From Kaistella antarctica (lineage in GTDB: Bacteria > Bacteroidota > Bacteroidia > Flavobacteriales > Weeksellaceae): a DNA stretch of 64,000 bases. Below are positions 32,981 to 41,684 of this stretch, piece after piece. The stretch lies in assembly GCF_900109615.1 (NCBI RefSeq), contig NZ_FOIX01000001.1, forward strand, positions 1-64,000, in the 5' to 3' direction. Under the pieces are notes generated by a model. The model was not told the origin of the DNA and did no database searches. It was given only the letters and a program-made list of their open reading frames with translations. The number at the start of each line of letters is the position of its first letter. Within the stretch, counting starts at the first letter, position 1. Made by a program: the position numbers and the translations under genes.

Positions 32981-33094
32981 GAAATCGGTGCGATCTGCCT
33001 TGGCGGAGAGCGGCGATTTCCCGACTGAAGGATACGCCCACACTTCGACTAGGCTCAGTCTAAAAATGATTTTAATTTAAGAACTTTTTTTGTT

Positions 33095-33102
33095 TATCTT
33101 TG
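33095..33102 (+). promoter_or_regulatory. -7 element of the ssrA promoter
   Basis: TATCTTTG, a perfect TAnnTTTG, ends 17 nt before the first base of mature tmRNA. No TTG at ideal spacing. Confidence 0.55.
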
Positions 33103-33119
33103 TAGTCTTACAAAAACAT

Positions 33120-33515
33120 GGGGTTGACTGGTTTCGACAGCAAGATCGATGGATAAGTAAGCATGCAGAGAACCGTAGCGCGATCTCTTTAATCCCTTGC
33201 TGCAAACCTTTAACTGGCAACCAAGAGTTCGCTCTTGCAGCTTAATCTGAATAAAGTAGGATTCAAGCGCTCTCCCGAAGATAGTAAGGAGGCAAGATGT
33301 CTCGCAAATGCTCCGTTCTGCGGCGTTTGATTCTGAGGCATAGCAATGCAGAAATAAGTCTCGAAAGACTTCGGTTCGAGATCGAAAACTTAAGAAGTTA
33401 AGCTATAAATTGGGTGTCTGTGCTCTGTTTATAGTCGAAAACCAATCGCAGAATAAGCATGTAGAAACCTTATGTGTTGCTTGTTTGGACGAGGGTTCGA
33501 ATCCCTCCAACTCCA
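33120..33515 (+). ncRNA. ssrA: Transfer-messenger RNA (tmRNA)
   Basis: The 5' end GGGGTTGACTGGTTTCGACAG is split here as GGGGTTG plus the tmRNA hallmark GACTGGTTTCGACAG. The 3' end has the T-loop GGGTTCGAATCCC and the arm CAACTCC pairing with GGGGTTG (one G-U). CCA is not encoded. The tag frame at 33216-33245 reads GNQEFALAA then TAA. The RNA rescues stalled ribosomes with SmpB and marks the broken product for proteolysis. It has its own promoter and terminator. The tag ends in the usual ALAA. Confidence 0.97.
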
Positions 33516-33526
33516 CTTTTTATTTA

Positions 33527-33556
33527 AATAACTCGCCGAGATTCGGCGAGTTATTT
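33527..33556 (+). terminator. Terminator of ssrA
   Basis: A stem of 13-14 bp (core AACTCGCCGA / TCGGCGAGTT, GAT loop) is followed by ATTTTT, 11 nt after the mature tmRNA end. Confidence 0.88.
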
Positions 33557-33680
33557 TTGTATAATTGTATGAATTCAGACACTTGGAAAGTAAAATTAGC
33601 ATTTCAGAAAAAGGATAAGAAAATGGAAAGTGCTAAGAAACTCCCGCATTATCTCTATCTTTATATATAACAAAATTGCG

Positions 33681-33842
33681 ATGGAAAATAAAAAAATTTG
33701 GTGGTCTGCAGTTGCAGGAACTATTATCGCTTCCGGAATTTTTTTAAGTCGCTATCACGACTATTTTATCATGATTTGTTTTTTGGGTCTTCTTATTTTT
33801 GGCTTCATCTTGACACCACCGAAAGAAAATCCGAAAAAGTAA
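33681..33842 (+). CDS. Small membrane protein
   Basis: 53 residues from the ATG at 33681 (MENKKIWWSAVAGTII). Two hydrophobic segments (about 9-24 and 29-45) and a basic, Pro-rich tail (TPPKENPKK). No family recognised. The A-rich upstream region and typical composition support translation. It lies downstream of tmRNA but after its terminator. Confidence 0.55.
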   Translation: MENKKIWWSAVAGTIIASGIFLSRYHDYFIMICFLGLLIFGFILTPPKENPKK

Positions 33843-33913
33843 TTTCGTTATAACTCTTCTCCACTTTGCTAGCATTTACGCGATCATTAATTTTTGTATT
33901 GATAACAATTTAA

Positions 33914-34345
33914 CTATCGCTCAGCCAATTCTTTTAATTCAAGATTCATCTGTTCGAACCCTGTTTTGGTATTATTCAAATTATTTTTAAAGACACCAAC
34001 AAGAATTCCGGTAAAGGTTTCGCTTTGAATAAAAGTGGTCGTTCCGTTTTTGTTGTCGATTAGTTTGAATTGGTGTTCGCCATCAAATACTCCTTTAATA
34101 AAAAACTTCCCTAGCCAGCGCAATTCTTTCGGCGGGTCGTAGGCAACAACTACGGGTTTAAATGTCAATCCGTTCCCATTTGGCGGCTCAATTCTAACTG
34201 AGATGATATTGCCCACTTTTATATTCCCTTCTATCGATTTTACAAAAGAATTCCACTCTGGATAGTTTTCAAAATCGGTCAGTATTTCCCAAACTTTCTT
34301 TGGTTGAGCTTCGATTAGGATTTCGGTGAAAATTTCTACAGTCAT
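33914..34345 (-). CDS. SRPBCC (START-like) domain protein
   Basis: 143 residues from the ATG at 34345 (MTVEIFTEILIEAQPKKVWEIL). The pattern IEAQPKKVWEILTDFENYPEWNSFV, here cited in parts, is the classical start of the SRPBCC fold. TTTFIQSETFTGILVGVF and a C-terminal helix complete it. It forms a hydrophobic-ligand cavity; ligand unknown. The frame is open to 34381 but the extra 12 residues are atypical. Confidence 0.82.
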   Translation of the reverse strand: MTVEIFTEILIEAQPKKVWEILTDFENYPEWNSFVKSIEGNIKVGNIISVRIEPPNGNGLTFKPVVVAYDPPKELRWLGKFFIKGVFDGEHQFKLIDNKNGTTTFIQSETFTGILVGVFKNNLNNTKTGFEQMNLELKELAER

Positions 34346-34419
34346 TTTATTTTGAGTTAATATTTCGGGATTACTAGTCATTCAAATATAAACAGATTTC
34401 TGATTGCTAACAACAAAAA

Positions 34420-34445
34420 ATTCCCTCAGCAAAAACTGAGGGAAT
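34420..34445 (-). terminator. Terminator of pckA
   Basis: A 10-bp perfect stem (ATTCCCTCAG / CTGAGGGAAT) with a 6-nt loop is followed by TTTTT on the minus strand, 22 nt after the pckA stop. Confidence 0.85.
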
Positions 34446-34467
34446 CTATATTTAAAAACTGCAATTT

Positions 34468-36072
34468 TTACAACTGCGGTCCTGCTGCGATTAAGTTTTT
34501 GGCTTCGTCATTATCGCAATACTGTTCAAAGTTTTTGATATAACGTGCTGCCAAATCTTTTGCTTTTACTTCCCACTCAGATTCGTTAGCATACGTTGAT
34601 CTTGGATCCAAGATTCCCTCTGAAACATTTGGTAATGTTGTAGGGATTTCAAGATTCATTACCGGAATTGTAATTTTCTCTGCTTTGTCAATTGATCCGT
34701 CGATAATCGCGTCAATAATTGCACGAGTATCTTTCAAAGAAATTCTTTTTCCAGTTCCGTTCCAACCAGTGTTTACCAAGTAAGCTTTAGCACCGTGCTC
34801 TTTCATTTTACCAATTAATGTTTTAGAATACATTGTTGGGTGTAATGATAAGAACGCTTCACCAAATGCTGGTGAGAATGATGGCTCTGGCTCAGTAATT
34901 CCTCTTTCAGTTCCGGCTAATTTTGAAGTATAACCGCAAAGGAAGTGGTATTGTGCCTGAGCTTCATCTAAAACAGATACTGGAGGTAAAACTCCAAAGG
35001 CATCTGCTGATAAATAAACGATTTTGCTGGCGTGTCCTGCTTTTGAAGGCAACACAATTTTACTCATGTGGTAAATTGGATACGAAACTCTGGTGTTTTC
35101 TGTAATTGAATTATCGGTGTAATCTGCTTCACCATATTCGTTCACCACCACGTTTTCTAACAATGCATCTCTTCTGATGGCATTAAAAATATCCGGTTCT
35201 TTTTCTTCAGTTAGGTCAATCACTTTCGCATAACATCCGCCTTCAAAATTGAAAACTCCGTTATCATCCCAACCGTGCTCATCGTCACCGATTAAGTATC
35301 TTTTTGGATCTGCAGAAAGGGTAGTTTTACCAGTTCCAGAAAGTCCGAAGAACAAAGCAACATCTCCTTCCTCACCCACGTTCGCTGAACAGTGCATAGA
35401 AGCCATTCCTTTTAATGGAAGGTAATAATTCATCATGGAGAACATTCCTTTTTTCATTTCACCACCGTACCAAGTCCCACCAATAATCTGCATTTTCTGA
35501 GTTAAATTAAACATCACGAAATTTTCAGAGTTTAATCCTTGCTCTTTCCAGTTTGGATTGGTTGTTTTAGAACCGTTCATTACGATAAAATCTGGTTCAC
35601 CATAATTTTCTAATTCATAATTAGAAGGGCGGATGAACATATTGGTTACGAAATGCGCTTGCCACGCCACTTCCATAATGAAACGAACTTTTAATCTTGT
35701 GTCAGGATTGGTTCCACAGAAAGAATCAACCACATATATTTTTTTCGACGAAGACAACTGCTTTAAAACTAGTTTTTTACAACTTTCGAAAGTTTCCAGA
35801 GTAGTCGGCAAATTCACTTTACCATCCCAGTGAATGGTGTCTTTGCTCACGTCATCTTTTACGATGAAACGGTCTTTCGGAGAACGACCTGTGAATACTC
35901 CAGTTTTTACAGCGACAGCACCAGAAGCGGTTACGGCACCTTTTTCAAAACCTATATTTTTACTCGACATTTCCGCAACGAATAATTCCTCATAAGAAGG
36001 ATTATAAGATACTTCTTCATACCCGGTAATTCCTAGGTCATGCAGTTGCTGAATAATTTTAATGTTCTTCAT
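34468..36072 (-). CDS. pckA: Phosphoenolpyruvate carboxykinase (ATP)
   Basis: 534 residues. The kinase-1a Walker A loop [11 protein letters not shown] lies at 241-251, the metal and substrate motif [10 protein letters not shown] at 261-270, and TGRSPKDRF at 61-69. It converts oxaloacetate and ATP to PEP, CO2 and ADP in gluconeogenesis. Length and motifs match the ATP-dependent family exactly. Single-gene unit with a -7 element at 36107 and its own terminator. Confidence 0.97.
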   Translation of the reverse strand: MKNIKIIQQLHDLGITGYEEVSYNPSYEELFVAEMSSKNIGFEKGAVTASGAVAVKTGVFTGRSPKDRFIVKDDVSKDTIHWDGKVNLPTTLETFESCKKLVLKQLSSSKKIYVVDSFCGTNPDTRLKVRFIMEVAWQAHFVTNMFIRPSNYELENYGEPDFIVMNGSKTTNPNWKEQGLNSENFVMFNLTQKMQIIGGTWYGGEMKKGMFSMMNYYLPLKGMASMHCSANVGEEGDVALFFGLSGTGKTTLSADPKRYLIGDDEHGWDDNGVFNFEGGCYAKVIDLTEEKEPDIFNAIRRDALLENVVVNEYGEADYTDNSITENTRVSYPIYHMSKIVLPSKAGHASKIVYLSADAFGVLPPVSVLDEAQAQYHFLCGYTSKLAGTERGITEPEPSFSPAFGEAFLSLHPTMYSKTLIGKMKEHGAKAYLVNTGWNGTGKRISLKDTRAIIDAIIDGSIDKAEKITIPVMNLEIPTTLPNVSEGILDPRSTYANESEWEVKAKDLAARYIKNFEQYCDNDEAKNLIAAGPQL

Positions 36073-36106
36073 AACGTCTTTATATTTTCTGATTTTTATT
36101 AAAAAA

Positions 36107-36134
36107 CAAATTTACTGATTATTATGCATCCAAA
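36107..36134 (-). promoter_or_regulatory. pckA promoter
   Basis: On the minus strand TTTG (36131-36134) precedes TAAATTTG (36107-36114) by 16 nt, one less than the usual range. The -7 element is 34 nt upstream of the ATG. Confidence 0.5.
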
Positions 36135-36199
36135 GAGATTTAAAAATGATGATATCAATCAGAGTGCGCAAAAGTTTACGAATTCTACAAAAAGATTTT

Positions 36200-37099
36200 T
36201 CATCTGTAGATTAATTCTTTATAAGAAAAAACTGATGAAAATCCCTTTGCTTGAAAATAGTCTTGCCAGCCTGAAAATTTAGAACTCATTACAAAATCGC
36301 CACCCCAAGCTCCTAAGCTTTTGACAAATGAAGGACAATTGTTGAAATGTTTTTCTTTAACAGTTTCAAGATCTAGAAAAGCACTCAATTTACTCTCGTG
36401 CAGAATCATTAATTCTGAAAAACTTTCTAAAGTTTCCACTTCCAAAACCTGACGTGTTATTTCTGAAAACTCGGCGATTAACTCTGGTGATTTTTCTTTC
36501 GACCGATAAAGCTGAATTCCTTCCCGACTGTTTTGTTTTTGATTAAGATGAATAAAGATTAAATCTTCTTTAAAAGTAGGGTCAAAGTTTATTTTCTGAA
36601 TCTTCCTGTCTGGTTGATTTTGATAAAGAATCGCTGACTGTTCTTGCGCCACTGCAATATCATAACCGCTTCCGCCTAGGCATGTTTCGTTAAGATGGAA
36701 AGGATCAATGTGAGCCCATTGTGCCAGATTATTCATTAAAGTAGAACTGCTTCCTAAACCGAAATTGGCCGGAAATTGTAAATTAGTCGTGATAGAATAA
36801 GAAGAATCTGTTTTAAGTTGAATGGCAGAAAGCTCTTTTATTTTCATTAAAACCTTTAAAATAAATTCCGCAGAATCTGGAATATTGGTTGAAATTAAGT
36901 GACCATTTCGATAATCTATTCTCGCATTCAACCAAGTTTTCCCTTGATGAAGGGCGGTCCAGCTAACCAAAGATTTTCCATCAGCTATTTCTTCAACAAA
37001 AAACTCTTGCCCCCATTTTGTAGGTAGAGCAAGAGCCAGAGCGCCATCTAGGACGACATATTCGGAGGTGAGCAATAATTTTCCGTGGGAAAAAATCAT
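36200..37099 (-). CDS. GYDIA family GHMP kinase
   Basis: 299 residues. The start SHGKLLLTSEYVVLDGALALALP is typical of mevalonate-type GHMP kinases. The ATP loop NFGLGSSSTLMNNLA lies at about 112-126 and the family-naming motif GSGYDIAVA at 143-151. It may phosphorylate an isoprenoid intermediate such as mevalonate, but the GYDIA branch in Bacteroidota is not characterised in detail. It follows fabD by 12 nt. Confidence 0.88.
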   Translation of the reverse strand: MIFSHGKLLLTSEYVVLDGALALALPTKWGQEFFVEEIADGKSLVSWTALHQGKTWLNARIDYRNGHLISTNIPDSAEFILKVLMKIKELSAIQLKTDSSYSITTNLQFPANFGLGSSSTLMNNLAQWAHIDPFHLNETCLGGSGYDIAVAQEQSAILYQNQPDRKIQKINFDPTFKEDLIFIHLNQKQNSREGIQLYRSKEKSPELIAEFSEITRQVLEVETLESFSELMILHESKLSAFLDLETVKEKHFNNCPSFVKSLGAWGGDFVMSSKFSGWQDYFQAKGFSSVFSYKELIYR

Positions 37100-37111
37100 T
37101 CTCGACTATTT

Positions 37112-37990
37112 TTAAATGGCAGACGAAACGTCTACGCTATTATTAATTTTTTTAATCAATCCTTGTAACGTTTTTCCAGGGCCCACTTCTACGAACGAAG
37201 TCGCTCCTTTCTTAATCATATTTTGTACAGATTGTGTCCATTTTACGGGGCCAGTTAATTGCGCGATAAGATTGAGTTTAATCTCTTCGGGATCGAAAAC
37301 TGCGGTCGTTGTAATATTTTGGTAAACCGGCATTGTCGGTTTGTAAAATTTAGTATTGTGAACTGCAGCGGCTAATTTCTCTTGCGCCGGCATCATCAAT
37401 GGCGAATGAAATGCGCCATTCACGGGTAGCATCAGAGCACGTTTGGCACCAGCATCTTTCATATTCTGACAAGCTAATTCCACTGCGGCAGTTTCGCCAG
37501 AAATCACTAATTGCCCAGGACAGTTGTAATTGGCAGGAACAACGATTCCAGGAGTTTCCTCACAGATTCTTTCAACAAGATCATCGGCTAAACCAAGAAT
37601 TGCTGCCATCGAACTAGGGTTTGCGTTACAAGCTTCCTGCATTGCTTTTGCACGCGCTGAAACCAACTTTAACCCATCTTCGAAACTTAAGACACCATTC
37701 GCAACCAACGCTGAAAACTCTCCAAGAGAATGTCCCGCAACCATTTCTGGTGCTACGCCATTCAAAGCTGTTTTCAAAGCGGCAACAGAGTAGATAAATA
37801 TAGCTGGTTGGGTAACTTCGGTTTTTTTCAAATCTTCTTCGGTACCTTTAAACATCACCGACAGAATATCGAAACCTAGAATGTAATTGGCAGAGTCCAT
37901 CAAATCTTTTATGTCTTTTCGGGACTCATAGAGTTCTTTTCCCATCCCGACATATTGTGAACCTTGTCCAGGAAATACAAGTGCTTTCAT
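37112..37990 (-). CDS. fabD: Malonyl-CoA:ACP transacylase
   Basis: 292 residues. FPGQGSQYVGMG (6-17), active-site Ser88 in AGHSLGEF and His195 in GAFHSPLM are all present, with TFVEVGPGKTLQGLIKKI near the end. It loads malonyl on acyl carrier protein for fatty-acid elongation. It lies between the LysM protein and the GYDIA kinase, all in the same direction with short gaps. Confidence 0.96.
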   Translation of the reverse strand: MKALVFPGQGSQYVGMGKELYESRKDIKDLMDSANYILGFDILSVMFKGTEEDLKKTEVTQPAIFIYSVAALKTALNGVAPEMVAGHSLGEFSALVANGVLSFEDGLKLVSARAKAMQEACNANPSSMAAILGLADDLVERICEETPGIVVPANYNCPGQLVISGETAAVELACQNMKDAGAKRALMLPVNGAFHSPLMMPAQEKLAAAVHNTKFYKPTMPVYQNITTTAVFDPEEIKLNLIAQLTGPVKWTQSVQNMIKKGATSFVEVGPGKTLQGLIKKINNSVDVSSAI

Positions 37991-38047
37991 ATAGTTATTT
38001 ACAGATAAATCGGCTTAAAACATAACACTTCAAGCCAATGCTTTTTA

Positions 38048-39967
38048 TTAGTTAGGAATCAAACGTACAACTCGGTATCCTTTGTTGACGTATGCTCCGG
38101 TTTTTGTTTTTTCAAATTCGAATTTTGTAGCCAACTGGGTTTGCACTTTATTCATTTGCTTGAAAATTTCTCCTTTTTTATTTTCGCGACTTAACATATC
38201 ATTGACAACATCGAACCCGATGACAGCGTATTTAGAAGGGCTTTTGCAATATTTCTTTTGATAATCGGCTAAGATTTCTTTTTCAAAAGTTCCCTCAGTA
38301 TCAATCTTGCGATCCATTAAATAGACCAAATTGCTTTGACTTAACTCATCAACTTTTTTCTCAAAAATCGGCGAGTAATACATGCTGAAAGATTTCAAAC
38401 CATCTACTTCTTTAGAAAGGGCAATCATTCTGTTGCCAAAGGAGTCGCCAGCATCATCACTTTTGTTGGCTAAAACTGCAATAACAGGCGCAGGTTTGCC
38501 CGTCATCATATTCTGATCTGGCTGAATGTCTGAAGCAGATTTCACCACCACCACATTCGCATTCTTTATATTCATTTTCAGATTGGTTTCTAAATACTTT
38601 GCATAGGTTTGATCAGCATCAGCAACGATGTAAATCTTCTGATCAGAGAAGGCGTCTTTTACTTCTTTAACAATACGATCTGCATAAATGTAATCATTGG
38701 TTTCAATAATAATTAAATTTTGGTGACCCAACAAATCATCAGAATTCGCAAAGGGTGCTACTACCGGAATTTTACTCGCTTTCACATAATCCAACACTTC
38801 TAAAACACTTGATTTAAAGAAAGGTCCAATGATTAAATCAGTATTTGCAGGATTAATTTGAGTTAAAGAATTTTTAAAACTCTTTTCATTACCAGCATCG
38901 ATAACTTTGATCTCGAGGTTTTTACCACTTTTCACATTTCGCTCAATGGCTAATTTTGCGCCAGCTAAAAAATCAAGCGACAAATTTCTGTATTTAGAAT
39001 CACCACTATCAAAGCCGAATGGAAGCATTAACACGACGTTTAAGGCATCACCTGATTTTTTCACGTAAGCCGTTTCTAATTTTTTAATTTTTAAAACCAT
39101 TCCTGATTTTAAACCTTGCGAAAGATTCTGATTTAAGGAAAGTAATTCATCGAGCGTAATGCCGAATTTATTTAAAAGTCCGAAAACGGTATCTCCCTCT
39201 TGAACCGTATAGGTTACATAATCATCCAAAACTGAAGTTGTAGAATAGGTTTGTGTAGAAGTTGGCTGAGAAACTACCGTAGCTTTCGGTTCAGTTTTCG
39301 TTGGCGCAGAATTCCCTTTTATTTGAATGACATCACCAGGCTGCAAACCCTTTTCTTCTAAACCTGGATTCAGGGCAAAAAGTTCTTTTTGGTTGAGGTT
39401 AAATTTTCGGGCAAGTTTGAAATAGTTGTCTTTTGATTGAACGATATAGGAGTTCTCATCTGCTACCACCACTTCTGAAGTTTTGGTTGGTTCGGCCTGT
39501 ACAACAGGCTTCACAGTTTCAGTGACTACCGCAACTTCTTGCTGATCACCGCCAAACTTTTGAATATTTACTAACGGTAAAATCACTTCATCACCAATTT
39601 TCATATTGGAGTCTAGGTTTGGATTCAAAGCTCTCAATTCTGATTCTGAAATCTGAAATTGCTTGGTAATTCCGTAAATGGTTTGCTTTGGTTTCAGAAT
39701 AATCTTGCCTAATTTAGCAGCAGTGGAAGTTGATTTTACTGGTGTAGCGGCTGTGTTGTTGGCAGATTTGTTAATTACCAAAACATCTCCGATGGAAACT
39801 TTACCATCTTTTGAACTGGGATTTAACTTCACCAAATCATCAACGGTCATGCCGTATCTTTTTGCGATATTGTAAGGATTGTCGCCCTTTACCACAATAT
39901 GCGTCTTCTGGGCAGATAGACCTGCAAATGCTGTTAGACCAGCTATAATGAGAAACTTTTTGATCAT
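38048..39967 (-). CDS. LysM-repeat protein with a PBP1-like domain
   Basis: 639 residues. Signal peptide (MIKKFLIIAGLTAFAGLSAQ). Four LysM repeats follow at about 22-67, 87-132, 172-217 and 251-297, separated by Thr/Pro/Val-rich linkers. Then comes a type-1 periplasmic-binding-like domain (about 308-639: VVLMLPFGFDSGD, IIGPFFKSSVLEVLDYVK, PVVAPFANSDDLL). LysM binds peptidoglycan. The PBP1-like part may bind a ligand or act structurally, as in LpoA-like activators. It lies 37 nt after bshC. Confidence 0.87.
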   Translation of the reverse strand: MIKKFLIIAGLTAFAGLSAQKTHIVVKGDNPYNIAKRYGMTVDDLVKLNPSSKDGKVSIGDVLVINKSANNTAATPVKSTSTAAKLGKIILKPKQTIYGITKQFQISESELRALNPNLDSNMKIGDEVILPLVNIQKFGGDQQEVAVVTETVKPVVQAEPTKTSEVVVADENSYIVQSKDNYFKLARKFNLNQKELFALNPGLEEKGLQPGDVIQIKGNSAPTKTEPKATVVSQPTSTQTYSTTSVLDDYVTYTVQEGDTVFGLLNKFGITLDELLSLNQNLSQGLKSGMVLKIKKLETAYVKKSGDALNVVLMLPFGFDSGDSKYRNLSLDFLAGAKLAIERNVKSGKNLEIKVIDAGNEKSFKNSLTQINPANTDLIIGPFFKSSVLEVLDYVKASKIPVVAPFANSDDLLGHQNLIIIETNDYIYADRIVKEVKDAFSDQKIYIVADADQTYAKYLETNLKMNIKNANVVVVKSASDIQPDQNMMTGKPAPVIAVLANKSDDAGDSFGNRMIALSKEVDGLKSFSMYYSPIFEKKVDELSQSNLVYLMDRKIDTEGTFEKEILADYQKKYCKSPSKYAVIGFDVVNDMLSRENKKGEIFKQMNKVQTQLATKFEFEKTKTGAYVNKGYRVVRLIPN

Positions 39968-40004
39968 CTTTTAGATAAATATTTACAAAAATACTGCTTT
40001 AAAA

Positions 40005-41639
40005 TTAAATAGTAAAAATTATTAATTCTGAATTTTCAACTTCCAGCTCTTGGTAACAATTATGAAGCCACTCACGCCCTAAGTCGGCGTAGAACACCGA
40101 GAAATTGTAGTTTCTTTCTTGCCAAGTATTCCCTGGATGAATCTTTTGAAATAGATTTTCTAACCGTTCCAGTCGTTCACTTTGCTTGATTTTTTCAGCA
40201 CGCAGCAATCTTTTTTTCATGCGGGCAAATGATTTTAATTGTCGAGTCTCTTCCGCTTCTACCAAATTGCCGAAAGTCTTTTCCGTTAATGCTGCCTTTT
40301 GTTTTAAATTAATGAATTGCTCTTTCAAATCAATCTCCTGTTGATTTAAAAGGGGCAAGATTTCATTTCCATTCATTAAAAGTTCATTTGTAACCGTGGC
40401 GAAATTTTTAAAAAAATCATTCAATTCTAAACCGGACTTTTCAATTTTAGAAACGGTTTTTTCAGAAATCATTAACATCGAATTTCTAGGAATTAAGATT
40501 GGAAAAGGAAGATTGAGCTTTTCAAAATAATTTTTGAGTTCGAGCCAATACATGATTTCAGCATTGCCGCCAATGTAAGCGATATTGGGCAAAATCATCT
40601 CCTGATAAACTGGACGCATCAACGCATTCGGACTAAACCGTTCTGGATGATTTTCCAATTCTGCTAAAATTTCTTCTTCGGTAAAGTACTGGTCTGTGTC
40701 GACGATAACAAATTTATCATCTTCAAAAGCGATTCTATCCCGCGTTTCCGAAAGGAAAAATAAATTAATCTCTCTGGGATTTACCTGAACTTTCCCGTAT
40801 TTCTCTGTTAGAAAGTTAACCGTTTCCTCGGTTGTCTCAAATAGGTTTTGATGGAGAAGCTCACCTTTGAAAACCGACTTCATTTGGGCTTTCAATTTTG
40901 CTTCATCACCATCAAGAACTACCAATCCGTACTCCGAAAAAAGTTCCTGGACGATAATGCTCGTCGCATGAGAAAGGGTGTTCCCTTTTTTGTAGGCGCG
41001 CTTTAATAATTGAATTAGTTCTGTTCCGAAGATGGAATTTTTATATTCCTCTTCAAACTGAGAAATGAAAAATTCATCTTCAACTTTAATTCTACCAACT
41101 GCTCCGCCCGATTTTGCTTTGATTTCGTAATAATGGTTTTCCGTTTTGAAATGATTAATTTCTTCAAAATCATGATCTTCGGAAGCCAGCCAAAATAAAG
41201 GCACAAAATTCTTAGTTGGAAATTTCTCCTTTAAAAGCTCCGCCAGTTTGATAGTTTGTAAAATTTTATAAATAAAGAAAACTGGTCCCGTGAAGAGATT
41301 CAGTTGATGCCCAGTTGTCACCGTAAAAGTTTGATCTAAAGCTAAATAATCAAGATTGGTTTGTTGCTTTTCTGATAATTTAAATTTGGAATACTGGTCT
41401 TTTAAAACCTCGCAAAGCACTTCTCTTTTGTCCGCAGAAAAAGACTGTTCCTTTTGTTGAAATTGTTTCTCAATATTCTCCACGTTAAAAAAATCAGATT
41501 CGAAACCGGGAATTTTTTGAGTCAAAAAATCTTTGATCAGCAAAGGAATGCTTTCAATATTTACAAAAGGGATGTTGGTGAATTTTTTCAAAATAATCTT
41601 ATATATAGATTTGCTTTTAACCGTAATACTCTTTGTCAA
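40005..41639 (-). CDS. bshC: Bacillithiol biosynthesis cysteine-adding enzyme BshC
   Basis: 544 residues. The BshC signature TVTTGHQLNLFTGPVFFIYK (about 111-130), PLFWLASEDHDFEEIN (about 157-172) and the C-terminal coiled coil (about 430-500) are present. It adds cysteine to GlcN-malate in the last step of bacillithiol synthesis. The only ATG (41639) adds about 16 residues before the usual start (KKFTNIPF); a TTG at 41591 would give the normal length. No bshA or bshB is in this window. Confidence 0.93.
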   Translation of the reverse strand: MTKSITVKSKSIYKIILKKFTNIPFVNIESIPLLIKDFLTQKIPGFESDFFNVENIEKQFQQKEQSFSADKREVLCEVLKDQYSKFKLSEKQQTNLDYLALDQTFTVTTGHQLNLFTGPVFFIYKILQTIKLAELLKEKFPTKNFVPLFWLASEDHDFEEINHFKTENHYYEIKAKSGGAVGRIKVEDEFFISQFEEEYKNSIFGTELIQLLKRAYKKGNTLSHATSIIVQELFSEYGLVVLDGDEAKLKAQMKSVFKGELLHQNLFETTEETVNFLTEKYGKVQVNPREINLFFLSETRDRIAFEDDKFVIVDTDQYFTEEEILAELENHPERFSPNALMRPVYQEMILPNIAYIGGNAEIMYWLELKNYFEKLNLPFPILIPRNSMLMISEKTVSKIEKSGLELNDFFKNFATVTNELLMNGNEILPLLNQQEIDLKEQFINLKQKAALTEKTFGNLVEAEETRQLKSFARMKKRLLRAEKIKQSERLERLENLFQKIHPGNTWQERNYNFSVFYADLGREWLHNCYQELEVENSELIIFTI

Positions 41640-41684
41640 TGCAAAGACTCTAGCGTTTGGCTCAGCAGCTAATGCAAACTTTGT

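Larger units (their letters stand above)
32375..33094. other. Long non-coding spacer with several repeats
   Basis: No gene is visible over about 720 bp. The spacer holds an AT-rich stretch (32375-32530), a patch with repeated GCAAAG words (about 32545-32630), a 33-bp palindrome (32766-32798) and copy B of the dispersed hairpin element (32885-32980). The tmRNA -7 element begins at 33095. It looks like decayed or repeat-colonised DNA. Confidence 0.7.

Noticed and set aside
33410-33670. Open frame of 86 codons starting inside the tmRNA 3' half
   Set aside because: It begins in the tRNA-like part of ssrA and crosses the terminator, so it is not a gene. A 33-codon frame inside its end (33569-33670) could be translated but has no support other than an ATG.
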